DNA of 5,579 bases from a bacterium (GCA_028713675.1 JAQTNV010000102.1:1-5579); one strand, 5' to 3'; shown: positions 1 through 5,579, counted from the stretch's first letter. The notes: generated from the letters alone by a model not told the origin. Translations and numbers: made by a program.

Positions 1-230
1 GGCACACGCCGTTTTTCCCGGGGTATCGGCCGCAGTTTTTTTTCCGGACCACGGACGTGACGGGGATTGTGAAGCTGCCGGAGGGCGTGGAGATGGTGAT
101 GCCCGGGGATAATACGAACATGCAGGTAGAAATGATCATGCCGATTGCGATGGAAGAGGGTTTGCGGTTCGCGATTCGGGAAGGCGGCCGGACGGTCGGC
201 GCCGGGGTCGTTACGAAAATAGATAAATAA
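1..230 (+). CDS. tuf: Elongation factor Tu, C-terminal end (partial, 5' end outside window)
   Basis: EF-Tu is the GTPase that brings aminoacyl-tRNA to the ribosomal A site. Only the last 75 residues are present, read from base 3 to the TAA at 228-230. They begin [19 protein letters not shown] and correspond to beta-barrel domain III, which contacts the T stem of tRNA and EF-Ts. The family hallmarks [19 protein letters not shown] and the closing [18 protein letters not shown] are all intact. The GTPase domain lies upstream of the window, so whether this is one of two tuf copies cannot be judged. Position before rpmG and secE is the usual one for the tuf copy at the secE-nusG-rpoB locus. The match to the family is near certain. 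Confidence 0.98.
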   Translation, partial: HTPFFPGYRPQFFFRTTDVTGIVKLPEGVEMVMPGDNTNMQVEMIMPIAMEEGLRFAIREGGRTVGAGVVTKIDK

Positions 231-300
231 AAAGCAAAAGAATTTTTAGAATTAAAAAGTTTAAAGAGTAAGAAGAAATAGAAAACAACAGGGGCGGACC

Positions 301-450
301 ATGAGAGAAATAATCACCTTAGCCTGTAGTGAATGCAAACGGCGGAATTACACCACGAAGAAGAACAAGCGGAACGATCCCGATCGGATTGAATTAAAGA
401 AATATTGCCGGTTTTGCCGAAAGCATACCGCTCACAAGGAAACCAAATGA
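301..450 (+). CDS. rpmG: 50S ribosomal protein L33, zinc-ribbon form
   Basis: L33 is a small protein of the large ribosomal subunit near the E site. The 49-residue product has the normal family length and starts [13 protein letters not shown]. Four cysteines, C9 and C12 (C-S-E-C) and C36 and C39 (C-R-F-C), form the zinc ribbon of the metal-binding L33 type, as opposed to the cysteine-free paralogue that many bacteria use under zinc limitation. The basic, Lys/Arg-rich tail HTAHKETK is typical. The ATG at 301 follows a G-rich stretch (GGGGCGG, 290-296) that is only a weak Shine-Dalgarno match. The TGA at 448-450 is one base from the 5' end of tRNA-Trp, so the mRNA 3' end is probably set by RNase P processing of the tRNA (inference). 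Confidence 0.97.
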   Translation: MREIITLACSECKRRNYTTKKNKRNDPDRIELKKYCRFCRKHTAHKETK

Positions 451-451
451 G

Positions 452-529
452 GGGCCAGTAGCTCTAACCGGATAGAGCACCGGACTCCAAATCCGGGGGC
501 TGGGGGTTCGAATCCCTCCTGGCCTGCCA
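452..529 (+). tRNA. tRNA-Trp (CCA anticodon)
   Basis: A full cloverleaf folds by hand. The acceptor stem is 452-458 with 519-525 (seven pairs, the first a G-U). The D stem GCTC/GAGC is 461-464 with 475-478. The anticodon stem CCGGA/TCCGG is 480-484 with 492-496, around loop CTCCAAA (485-491). The T stem is 502-506 with 514-518 (one G-U pair) around TTCGAAT. The anticodon CCA at 487-489 reads UGG. The discriminator base 526 is G, the identity base expected of bacterial tRNA-Trp, and the 3' CCA (527-529) is encoded in the DNA. A tRNA-Trp just upstream of secE is a common arrangement. It sits between two protein genes and is likely cut out of a longer transcript. Confidence 0.97.
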
Positions 530-576
530 TTCTCAGAAAAGGCAAGGGCTGTGGTTGAAAAGATGAGGATATTTTA

Positions 577-762
577 ATGTGGGAAAAGATCAAACAGTTT
601 CTCCGGGAAGTTAGAACCGAGCTGGGCAAGGTCACCTGGCCGACCCGGAAAGAAATCCTGGCGGCGACCGCGGTGGTGGTGGTGTTCACCCTGATCACCT
701 CGATTTACCTGGGATTGGTGGATGTGATCATTTCCAAGCTGGTCCGGGTTTTCATATGGTAG
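577..762 (+). CDS. secE: Preprotein translocase subunit SecE (short, single-helix form)
   Basis: SecE is an essential part of the SecYEG channel in the inner membrane and clamps the two halves of SecY. The 61-residue product begins with an amphipathic cytoplasmic helix (residues 1-14), followed by the conserved hinge segment RTELGKVTWPTRKE (about 13-26), where the K-V-T-W-P-T core is the family signature. One transmembrane helix follows at about 27-52, rich in Ala, Val, Ile and Leu. This is the minimal one-helix SecE of most bacteria, unlike the three-helix E. coli protein. The ATG start is supported by GAGG at 565-568 with eight bases of spacing, and an in-frame TGA at 556 excludes an earlier start. 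It lies 47 bases after tRNA-Trp and 93 before nusG, the standard secE-nusG pairing. Confidence 0.96.
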   Translation: MWEKIKQFLREVRTELGKVTWPTRKEILAATAVVVVFTLITSIYLGLVDVIISKLVRVFIW

Positions 763-783
763 GCCCGAGCCAGCGCGGGATGG

Positions 784-820
784 TTTTCCCTGCCGGAACG
801 GGAAAAATAATTTTTTCCCG
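784..820 (+). promoter_or_regulatory. Two mutually exclusive hairpins in the secE-nusG spacer, possible attenuator
   Basis: The bases show TTTTCCC (784-790), then GGGAAAA (800-806), then TTTTTCCCG (812-820). The middle segment can pair with either neighbour. Pairing upstream gives a 7-bp stem with a nine-base loop, followed after four bases by six T residues (811-816), resembling a weak intrinsic terminator. Pairing downstream (799-807 with 812-820) gives a perfect 9-bp stem with a TAAT loop that buries the T run. This layout could work as a terminator/antiterminator switch before nusG, but no function is demonstrated and the stems are partly A/T. Confidence 0.35.
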
Positions 821-855
821 GGCCCGGTTTAACCTTGAGAAAGGGTCCAGAGCCG

Positions 856-1389
856 ATGCCTTTTAAATGGTATGTAATCCATACTTATTCGGGTTTTGAA
901 GCCAAAGCGAGGCAGAATCTCGAAGAGAGAATCAAGGCCCTGGGGAAGAGCGATTTGTTCGGAGAGCTGATCATCCCCACCGAGGACGTGATCGAGCTGG
1001 ACCGGGGCCGGAAAAAGCGGGTGAAGCGGAATTTCTTCCCGGGTTACATCCTGGTGCAGATGGATCTGAACGACGAAACCTATCATATCGTCCGCAGCTC
1101 CCCGCGGATCATCGGATTTGTCGGCGAAAGCCGGAATCCCCCGCCGATCCTGGACTCGGAAGTCGAGAAAATCAAAAGCCAGATGACCGAAGGCGCCCTC
1201 CATCCCCGGATGAAAGTCCTTTTCCAGGAAGGGGAAACCGTGCGGGTGATCGAGGGGCCCTTCACCAATTTCCAGGGGGTGGTGGGCGAGGTCGATGTCG
1301 AGAAGGGGCGTTTGCGGGTGCTGGTCAGCATTTTTGGCAGGTCCACCCCGGTGGAGCTGGATTTTTCCCAGGTGGAAAAATCGGGCTGA
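856..1389 (+). CDS. nusG: Transcription termination/antitermination factor NusG
   Basis: NusG binds the clamp of RNA polymerase through its NGN domain and contacts Rho or ribosomal protein S10 through its KOW domain. The product is 177 residues, normal for the family. The NGN domain runs from MPFKWYVIHTYSGFE to about residue 105, with the core FFPGYILVQM starting at residue 60 and the SSPRIIGFVG segment after it. The KOW domain lies at about 122-152 (EGETVRVIEGPF, then NFQGVV), and the end VSIFGRSTPVELDFSQVEK is the standard C-terminus. I chose the ATG at 856 because it places the conserved KWYV motif four residues in. The in-frame TTG at 835 would add seven residues and has no ribosome binding site, whereas GAGAAAGGG (837-845) lies before the ATG, at a rather long spacing of about ten bases. 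The 74-base spacer to rplK shows no clear terminator. Confidence 0.96.
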   Translation: MPFKWYVIHTYSGFEAKARQNLEERIKALGKSDLFGELIIPTEDVIELDRGRKKRVKRNFFPGYILVQMDLNDETYHIVRSSPRIIGFVGESRNPPPILDSEVEKIKSQMTEGALHPRMKVLFQEGETVRVIEGPFTNFQGVVGEVDVEKGRLRVLVSIFGRSTPVELDFSQVEKSG

Positions 1390-1463
1390 TGATTCGGCCG
1401 GGGACGGTTAGAGGATTTTTCGGCAGTCGGTGAAATGAAGAAAATGTTTTAGGAGGCAAAACG

Positions 1464-1886
1464 ATGGCGAAGAAAGTCATTGCTCAGATCCGCTTGCAGT
1501 GCCCGGCCGGCCAGGCCAATCCCGCCCCGCCCGTGGGGCCGGCCCTGGGCCAGCAGGGGGTTAACATAATGGAGTTCTGTAAAACTTTTAATGCCAGGAC
1601 CAAGGGCCAGGAGGGGATGATCATCCCGGTGGTGGTGACGGTTTACGCGGATCGCTCCTTCACTTTTATCACCAAAACCCCCCCGGCCTCGGTGCTCTTG
1701 AAGAAGATGGCGGGGATCGAAAAAGGGTCCGGTGACCCGGCCCGGGTGAAAGTGGGATCGGTGACCAAGGCGCAGGTCCTGGAGATCGCCAAGATCAAGC
1801 TGCCGGACCTGGGCACGGACGATATCGAGCGGGCGGTGACCATTATCGAAGGGACCGCCCGGAGCGTAGGGATTGAAATCAAGTAA
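1464..1886 (+). CDS. rplK: 50S ribosomal protein L11
   Basis: L11 binds the GTPase-associated centre of 23S rRNA at the base of the L7/L12 stalk, and in species with RelA it is needed for the stringent response. The product is 140 residues, the usual length. The N-terminal domain carries the proline-rich [20 protein letters not shown] segment (20-39), the region contacted by thiostrepton-class antibiotics. The C-terminal rRNA-binding domain begins near residue 70 ([20 protein letters not shown]) and ends with [14 protein letters not shown] strong AGGAGG (1451-1456) lies seven bases before the ATG. The gene is 11 bases from rplA, the nearly universal L11-L1 pair, and the two are surely co-transcribed and probably translationally coupled. 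Confidence 0.98.
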   Translation: MAKKVIAQIRLQCPAGQANPAPPVGPALGQQGVNIMEFCKTFNARTKGQEGMIIPVVVTVYADRSFTFITKTPPASVLLKKMAGIEKGSGDPARVKVGSVTKAQVLEIAKIKLPDLGTDDIERAVTIIEGTARSVGIEIK

Positions 1887-1890
1887 GGAG
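1885..1890 (+). promoter_or_regulatory. Ribosome binding site fixing the GTG start of rplA
   Basis: AAGGAG overlaps the last two bases of the rplK stop codon and lies seven bases before the GTG at 1898. No ATG or TTG is better placed, so the site decides the start and suggests translational coupling with rplK. Confidence 0.75.
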
Positions 1891-1897
1891 ACCAGCG

Positions 1898-2599
1898 GTG
1901 CGAAGGGGAAAAAATTATCAAGCGGCCAGAGCTAAAGTTGATCCTGCCAAAAGATACACCCTGGAAGAGGGGATCGGTCTGCTGAAGGAAGTCGCGAAGG
2001 CCAAGTTTACGGAAACCGTGGAAGTGGCCATTCGCCTGGGGGTGGACCCCACCAAAGCGGATCAAAATGTCCGGGGCACGGTGAAACTCCCGTTCGGGAC
2101 CGGGAAGAAAGTCCGGATCCTGGTTTTCGCCAAGGGAGACAAGGAAGAGGAAGCCCGGAAAGCCGGGGCCGATCACGTGGGCGGAGACGACCTGATCAAG
2201 AAAATCCGCGAAGAGAATTTTGTGGATTTCGACATGGCGATCGCCACTCCCGACATGATGGGCGCGGTGGGGAAACTGGGAAAGATCCTGGGCCCGAAGG
2301 GGCTGATGCCCAATCCCAAATCCGGGACGGTGACTTTTGACGTGGGAAAAGCGGTGAAGGAATTCCAGGGCGGCCGGGTGGAATTCCGCGTGGATAAAGC
2401 GGGGAACGTTCATGTCCCGGTCGGGAAAATCAATTTTGAACCCCAACAGCTGCAGGAAAACATCCTGTCCCTGATGGAAACGATTTATTCGGTCAAACCG
2501 GCCACCGCCAAGGGTGTTTACCTGAAAGGTGTTTCGATTTCCAGCACGATGAGTCCGGGAATAAAAATTTTAGCGTCGACTCTGACCCGCAGCGTTTAA
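1898..2599 (+). CDS. rplA: 50S ribosomal protein L1 (GTG start)
   Basis: L1 forms the mobile stalk beside the ribosomal E site and in many bacteria represses its own L11-L1 mRNA. The product has 233 residues, the normal length. It starts [20 protein letters not shown] and carries the family signature [14 protein letters not shown] (from residue 132) in the second domain. The rRNA-binding domain I is made of the N- and C-terminal parts, including [20 protein letters not shown] and [14 protein letters not shown]. At residues 217-219 it reads T-M-S, where most family members have T-M-G; this short motif lies in the RNA-contact surface. Start is GTG, supported by AAGGAG seven bases upstream. Only 29 bases separate it from rplJ. 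I could not identify a clear L1-binding mimic in the spacer before rplK. Confidence 0.98.
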   Translation: MRRGKNYQAARAKVDPAKRYTLEEGIGLLKEVAKAKFTETVEVAIRLGVDPTKADQNVRGTVKLPFGTGKKVRILVFAKGDKEEEARKAGADHVGGDDLIKKIREENFVDFDMAIATPDMMGAVGKLGKILGPKGLMPNPKSGTVTFDVGKAVKEFQGGRVEFRVDKAGNVHVPVGKINFEPQQLQENILSLMETIYSVKPATAKGVYLKGVSISSTMSPGIKILASTLTRSV

Positions 2600-2615
2600 G
2601 CCCGGGTTAATTGCG

Positions 2616-2622
2616 AAGGAGG
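2616..2622 (+). promoter_or_regulatory. Ribosome binding site fixing the TTG start of rplJ
   Basis: AAGGAGG lies six bases before the TTG at 2629. An in-frame TTG at 2611 lies upstream of and partly overlaps this site region, so it cannot use it. The 2629 start gives an N-terminus (KREEKEKSI) that matches the L10 family. Confidence 0.8.
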
Positions 2623-2628
2623 ACAATT

Positions 2629-3183
2629 TTGAAGCGCGAGGAAAAAGAAAAAAGCATTGCGTCAATGAAGGAAATCACCCAGAAGGCCAACCTCCTGGTC
2701 CTGGCTGATTACCGGGGAATGAAAGTCGGGGAGATCGTTCTCCTCCGCCGGGAAATCCGGAAGGCCGGGGGCGGCATGAAGGTGGTCAAGAACACCCTTT
2801 TCCAGCGCGCCCTTAAGGGAACCGGTTTCGAGAACCTTGATTCCAAGGTGGACGGCCCCGTCGCGGCCCTGTTTCACCTGGGCGACCCGATCCCGGTCCT
2901 GCGGGTCCTGAACACGTGGGCCAAAACCCAGCCCAAATTCAAGATCAAGGTGGGCGGGATGATCTCCAACCCGGGCCAGCCGGGCCAGGTGCTCTCGCTC
3001 CAGGACCTGCAGACCCTGGCCAACCTCCCCACCCGGCCGGTCATGCTCGCGCAGCTGGTCGGGATGCTGGGTATGCCCCTGGCAAAATTCGGGCTCATTC
3101 TGAAAGCGCGGATTTCCAAACTGATGGAAACGCAGGAAGCCGTGAAAGACGAAAAGGAAAAAGACCCCGCTCCCGGGGCTTGA
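2629..3183 (+). CDS. rplJ: 50S ribosomal protein L10 (TTG start)
   Basis: L10 anchors the L7/L12 dimers to 23S rRNA next to L11, forming the stalk that recruits translation GTPases. The product is 184 residues, within the family range. Residues 1-130 form the rRNA-binding domain, with the hallmarks ADYRG (26-30), a basic RREIRKAG segment and KVVKNTL (51-57). The C-terminal part, from about 133 (LPTRPVMLAQLVGMLGMPLA) through the long helix to about 167, is the spine on which L12 dimers sit. A charged tail KDEKEKDPAPGA closes the protein. TTG is chosen as start because of the well-spaced AAGGAGG at 2616-2622. Unlike many bacteria, the short upstream spacer leaves no room for an L10 leader. rplL follows after 65 bases. 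Confidence 0.97.
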   Translation: MKREEKEKSIASMKEITQKANLLVLADYRGMKVGEIVLLRREIRKAGGGMKVVKNTLFQRALKGTGFENLDSKVDGPVAALFHLGDPIPVLRVLNTWAKTQPKFKIKVGGMISNPGQPGQVLSLQDLQTLANLPTRPVMLAQLVGMLGMPLAKFGLILKARISKLMETQEAVKDEKEKDPAPGA

Positions 3184-3248
3184 ATATTTGGCCAAAGCTT
3201 ATGCGGTGAAAAACCGAAGAACATCGGAAAACTAAGGAGGATACGAGC

Positions 3249-3653
3249 ATGACTAACGAAAAACAGGCGGCTTTGAGTACCGAACAGATCATCGGCGCGA
3301 TCGAGCAGATGACGGTTCTGGAATTGTCGGGACTGATCAAGAAGATGGAGGAGAAGTTCGGCGTGACCGCGGCCATGATGGCCCCGGCCGGCGCCGCTCC
3401 CGCCGCCGCGGCCGGAGCCGATGCTCCCGCGGCCGAAGAAAAGACCGAGGTTACCCTGACCCTGACCGCCGTGGGAGACAAGAAGATCCAGGTCATCAAG
3501 GTCGTCCGGGAAGTCACCGGCCTCGGGCTGAAGGAAGCCAAGGACCTGGTGGACGGGGCGCCCAAACCGGTGAAGGAAGGTATCTCGCCGGCGGACGCTG
3601 AGGAGATTAAAAAGAAATTCGTCGAGGTTGGCGCAACAGTCGAAATAAAGTAG
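3249..3653 (+). CDS. rplL: 50S ribosomal protein L7/L12
   Basis: L7/L12 is the multi-copy stalk protein that stimulates GTP hydrolysis by EF-Tu and EF-G. The product has 134 residues, slightly longer than the common ~120 because of an extra N-terminal lead ([11 protein letters not shown]) and a long hinge. The N-terminal dimerisation domain (about 11-40) contains [21 protein letters not shown]. The hinge (about 41-64) is an Ala/Pro/Gly-rich flexible linker. The globular C-terminal domain (about 65-134) carries the invariant [11 protein letters not shown] (91-101), the factor-binding surface. The ATG follows AAGGAGG (3234-3240) with eight bases of spacing, a strong site fitting the need for several copies per ribosome. 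It ends 11 bases before rpoB. Confidence 0.98.
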   Translation: MTNEKQAALSTEQIIGAIEQMTVLELSGLIKKMEEKFGVTAAMMAPAGAAPAAAAGADAPAAEEKTEVTLTLTAVGDKKIQVIKVVREVTGLGLKEAKDLVDGAPKPVKEGISPADAEEIKKKFVEVGATVEIK

Positions 3654-3664
3654 GAAAATAAAAT

Positions 3665-5579
3665 ATGACCCGGGGAAAAGAATTAGGCTATGCCATTCCT
3701 TTTCTGCGCCGTGATTTCTCCAAGATTCGCAAAATCATTGATTTTCCGAGCCTGGTAGAAATCCAGAAACGTTCCTTTGAGAGTTTTCTGCAGTCCCAGA
3801 TCAAGCCGGAACAACGGACGAATGTCGGCCTGCAGGGGGTTCTGAAGAGCGTTTTTCCGATCAAGGATTACAACGGTAACTGTTCGCTGGAGTTTGTGGA
3901 GTACCAGCTCGAACCTCCCCGTTATGATCTCCGGGATTGCCTCCAGCGGGGGATGACCCACGCGGCGGCGATCAAGCTCAAGGTCCGCCTGATTGTCTGG
4001 GATGTGGAGAAGGATTCCGGGGTCAGGGCGGTCCGGGACATCAAGGAACAGGAAGTTTACTTCGGGGAAATCCCCATCATGACGCCGACGGGGACCTTCG
4101 TGATCAACGGGGTCGAACGGGTGGTGGTGAGTCAGCTCCACCGGTCCCAGGGCGTGTTTTTCGAGCTGGACAAGAGCAAGCGGCAGGCGGCCGGACGCTA
4201 CAATTTCACCGCCCGGCTGATTCCCGACCGCGGCAGCTGGATCGACCTGGAATTCGACCACCGGGACATCATGTACGCCCGGATCGACCGCAAACGCAAG
4301 CTCCCGGTCGGCACGCTGATGCGGGCCTTTGACTTCACCAACGAGGAGCTGCTGCAGTATTTTTACGACACGATCCAGATCGTCCGGAAAGAGGGCGGGA
4401 AATTCGAGCGCTCCTTCAGCCCCGAGCAGCTGATCGGGACCCGGGCCACCCTGTCCGTGAAGGATCCCAAGTCCGGGGAAGAAATCCTCAAGCGCGACCG
4501 CAAGATCACGCCCGAGACCATGGAGCATCTGGCCAAGGCCGGGATCAAGCACCTGCCCATCGACGCCAAGGAAATCCTGGCGAGCGTCCTGGCCGAGGAT
4601 CTGATGGATCCGGAGACCGGGAGCGCCAAGTTCCACGCCAATGACGAAGTCAGCGAGGCCGTCCTGGACTGGATCATCACTACGGGGGTCAAGGAATTCC
4701 AGGTTTTCTCCATCAGCGGCTCCCCGGTGGGAGCGATTATCCGGAACACCCTGAACCTGGACCGGTCCGATTTGGTCGCGGAAGCCCATCAGGAAATTTA
4801 CCGCCGCCTGCGGCCCGGGGAACCCCCCACCGCCGACGCGGCCGCCGCCCTGTTCCAGACCACTTTCCTCAATCAGGAACGCTACGACCTTTCCCTGGTC
4901 GGGCGTTTGAAAATCAATCATAAGCTGCAGTTCCGGGATCCGGAAGAAAGCTCCAAGATTTTCGCCCGGCGGATGAGGATAGAAGAACTCCGCTGGCGGA
5001 AACTGCGGAACAGCCTGGAAAAGCTCAAGCCCTCCGGGGCCAGCGAAATCAACGCGCTCCTTTCGGCCCTGGCGGAAGTGACCCAGGCCAAAACCCGGGA
5101 ATGGGAAATCCAGCGGGAACTGGGAAAGTTCCTGGCCCCGAAAATCCGGGAGGTGGAGCCGGAGGAAATCAAGCAGGAAGGGAAAAACCGGGAACAGCTG
5201 GAACAGCAGCTGGCCAAGGCCCGAAAACAGCTGGAGCCCCTGATCAACCAGCTTCGTTCCCGCCGGGAAAAGGTGGAGGCGATCTGGGAAGGGGCAAAAG
5301 CCGCGGAGCCCAAAGCCAAGGTTTCTCCCGAGGTGCTCCTGGCGCGGAAAGGCCTGGACCGGCTCGATGCCCAGCTGCGCGCGGAACAGCCCCTTTACGA
5401 GGATCTCGGGACCCGGCTCCTGCGCAGCATCGACCTTTTGGAATCGGTCCGGTACCTGGCCGAGATCCGGAACGGGCGGGGCGCCCTGGATGATATCGAT
5501 CATCTCGGCAACCGCCGGGTCCGGACGGTCGGGGAGCTTCTGGAAAACCAGTACCGCATCGGCCTGCTCCGGATGGAGC
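3665..5579 (+). CDS. rpoB: DNA-directed RNA polymerase beta subunit, N-terminal part (runs off window)
   Basis: The beta subunit forms, with beta', the catalytic core of RNA polymerase. The reading frame is open from the ATG at 3665 to the window edge (638 codons). Recognisable blocks in order are: RKIIDFPSLVEIQKRSF (22-38); SVFPIKDYNGN; DIKEQEVYFGEIPIMTPTG (125-143); VVVSQLHRS (153-161); the lobe with RGSWIDLEF and RIDRKRKLP; an insert of the proteobacterial type at about 240-360 (ITPETMEHLAKAGIKHLP and neighbours, at the place of E. coli SI1); RPGEPPTADAAAALF; RYDLSLVGRLK (406-416); and DDIDHLGNRRVRTVGELL (609-626). Oddities are Q162 in place of the usual proline in SPGV and a large extra insert (about 424-587). 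The weak AGGA (3652-3655) overlaps the rplL stop. The rifampicin cluster I and the catalytic regions lie beyond the window. Confidence 0.98.
   Translation, partial: MTRGKELGYAIPFLRRDFSKIRKIIDFPSLVEIQKRSFESFLQSQIKPEQRTNVGLQGVLKSVFPIKDYNGNCSLEFVEYQLEPPRYDLRDCLQRGMTHAAAIKLKVRLIVWDVEKDSGVRAVRDIKEQEVYFGEIPIMTPTGTFVINGVERVVVSQLHRSQGVFFELDKSKRQAAGRYNFTARLIPDRGSWIDLEFDHRDIMYARIDRKRKLPVGTLMRAFDFTNEELLQYFYDTIQIVRKEGGKFERSFSPEQLIGTRATLSVKDPKSGEEILKRDRKITPETMEHLAKAGIKHLPIDAKEILASVLAEDLMDPETGSAKFHANDEVSEAVLDWIITTGVKEFQVFSISGSPVGAIIRNTLNLDRSDLVAEAHQEIYRRLRPGEPPTADAAAALFQTTFLNQERYDLSLVGRLKINHKLQFRDPEESSKIFARRMRIEELRWRKLRNSLEKLKPSGASEINALLSALAEVTQAKTREWEIQRELGKFLAPKIREVEPEEIKQEGKNREQLEQQLAKARKQLEPLINQLRSRREKVEAIWEGAKAAEPKAKVSPEVLLARKGLDRLDAQLRAEQPLYEDLGTRLLRSIDLLESVRYLAEIRNGRGALDDIDHLGNRRVRTVGELLENQYRIGLLRME
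4934..5425 (+). other. Large in-frame insert in rpoB (charged, coiled-coil-like)
   Basis: From the Y of YDLS to the first D of DDIDHLGNRR there are 202 residues here but 48 in E. coli beta as I recall it, so about 154 are extra. The insert covers roughly residues 424-587, with fuzzy edges. It is rich in Glu, Lys, Arg, Gln and Leu. Positions 512, 516, 519, 523, 526, 530, 533, 537 and 540 follow exact 4-3 heptad spacing and are L, L, A, L, L, L, R, V and I, as in a coiled coil. A second helix-like stretch lies at about 430-455. Codon use and GC look like the rest of the gene, arguing against recent foreign insertion. It adjoins the C-terminal edge of the lobe domain. Function is unknown. Confidence 0.85.

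Noticed and set aside
231-300. AT-rich tuf-rpmG spacer with a TAGAAT box (247-252) and a TTTTTA/TAAAAA inverted repeat (243-258)
   Set aside because: The box lacks a matching -35 element at proper spacing, and the repeat is an all-A/T six-base stem too weak for a terminator. No feature can be supported.
432-698. An 88-residue open frame on the - strand across tRNA-Trp and secE
   Set aside because: It reads through the tRNA and against secE. Part of its peptide (GQEGFEPPAPGF) is the familiar artefact of translating a tRNA on its opposite strand.
835-855. An upstream TTG start for nusG, adding seven residues
   Set aside because: No ribosome binding site precedes it, and the ATG at 856 gives the usual N-terminus just before KWYV.
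1390-1463. Possible L1 autoregulatory site or terminator before rplK
   Set aside because: Only a weak stem with several G-U pairs (GCCG near 1397 with CGGC near 1421) is seen. I cannot match it to the L1-binding motif with any confidence.
1643-2446. A 267-residue open frame on the - strand opposite rplK and rplA
   Set aside because: Shadow of two certain genes on the + strand, with no family resemblance and no sensible ribosome binding site context.
3187-3196. Perfect palindrome TTTGGCCAAA after rplJ
   Set aside because: Ten bases with no loop; short palindromes of this size are expected by chance and no operator role is supported.
3683-5503. A 606-residue open frame on the - strand opposite rpoB
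   Set aside because: Its codons lie exactly opposite the rpoB codons, so it stays open only because rpoB uses no TTA, CTA or TCA codons. Its protein is a Gly/Pro/Asp/Leu-rich composition with no recognisable domain.

Overview
This window is the classic bacterial translation/transcription cluster tuf - rpmG - tRNA-Trp - secE - nusG - rplK - rplA - rplJ - rplL - rpoB, all on the + strand. It opens inside the 3' end of tuf (EF-Tu) and closes inside rpoB (638 complete codons visible). No mobile element, CRISPR array, phage gene or foreign-looking gene is present. It is a conserved core region, not an accessory island.

Organism: a Gram-negative-type bacterium with GC-rich coding DNA. rpoB uses no TTA, CTA or TCA codons over its first ~600 codons. 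Protein wording (EF-Tu tail, four-cysteine L33, short single-helix SecE, proteobacterial-style beta lobe insert) resembles deltaproteobacterial/Desulfobacterota-like or neighbouring phyla. This placement is inference; I cannot assign a genus and suspect an uncultured lineage.

Layout: tuf end (1-230), AT-rich gap, rpmG (301-450), tRNA-Trp only one base later (452-529, CCA encoded), secE (577-762), a 93-base gap with two mutually exclusive hairpins (784-820), nusG (856-1389), then a tight ribosomal protein/polymerase run: rplK (1464-1886), rplA (GTG start, 1898-2599), rplJ (TTG start, 2629-3183), rplL (3249-3653) and rpoB (from 3665). Spacers are short: 11 bases rplK-rplA, 29 rplA-rplJ, 65 rplJ-rplL and 11 rplL-rpoB. 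There is little room for the L10 leader or the rplL-rpoB attenuator known from E. coli.

The genes work together in gene expression: EF-Tu, L33, L11, L1, L10 and L12 serve the ribosome and its factor-binding stalks, tRNA-Trp decodes UGG, NusG tunes elongation by the polymerase whose beta subunit is encoded downstream, and SecE is part of the protein-export channel.

The main surprise is in rpoB. About 154 extra residues, rich in charged residues and with a regular heptad pattern, are inserted in the beta lobe domain between the YDLS-VGR-K motif and the DDIDHLGNRR motif. This is distinct from the ordinary lobe insert (E. coli SI1 position), which is also present. Two substitutions at usually conserved sites (beta SPGV to SQGV; L1 TMG to TMS) are secondary points.
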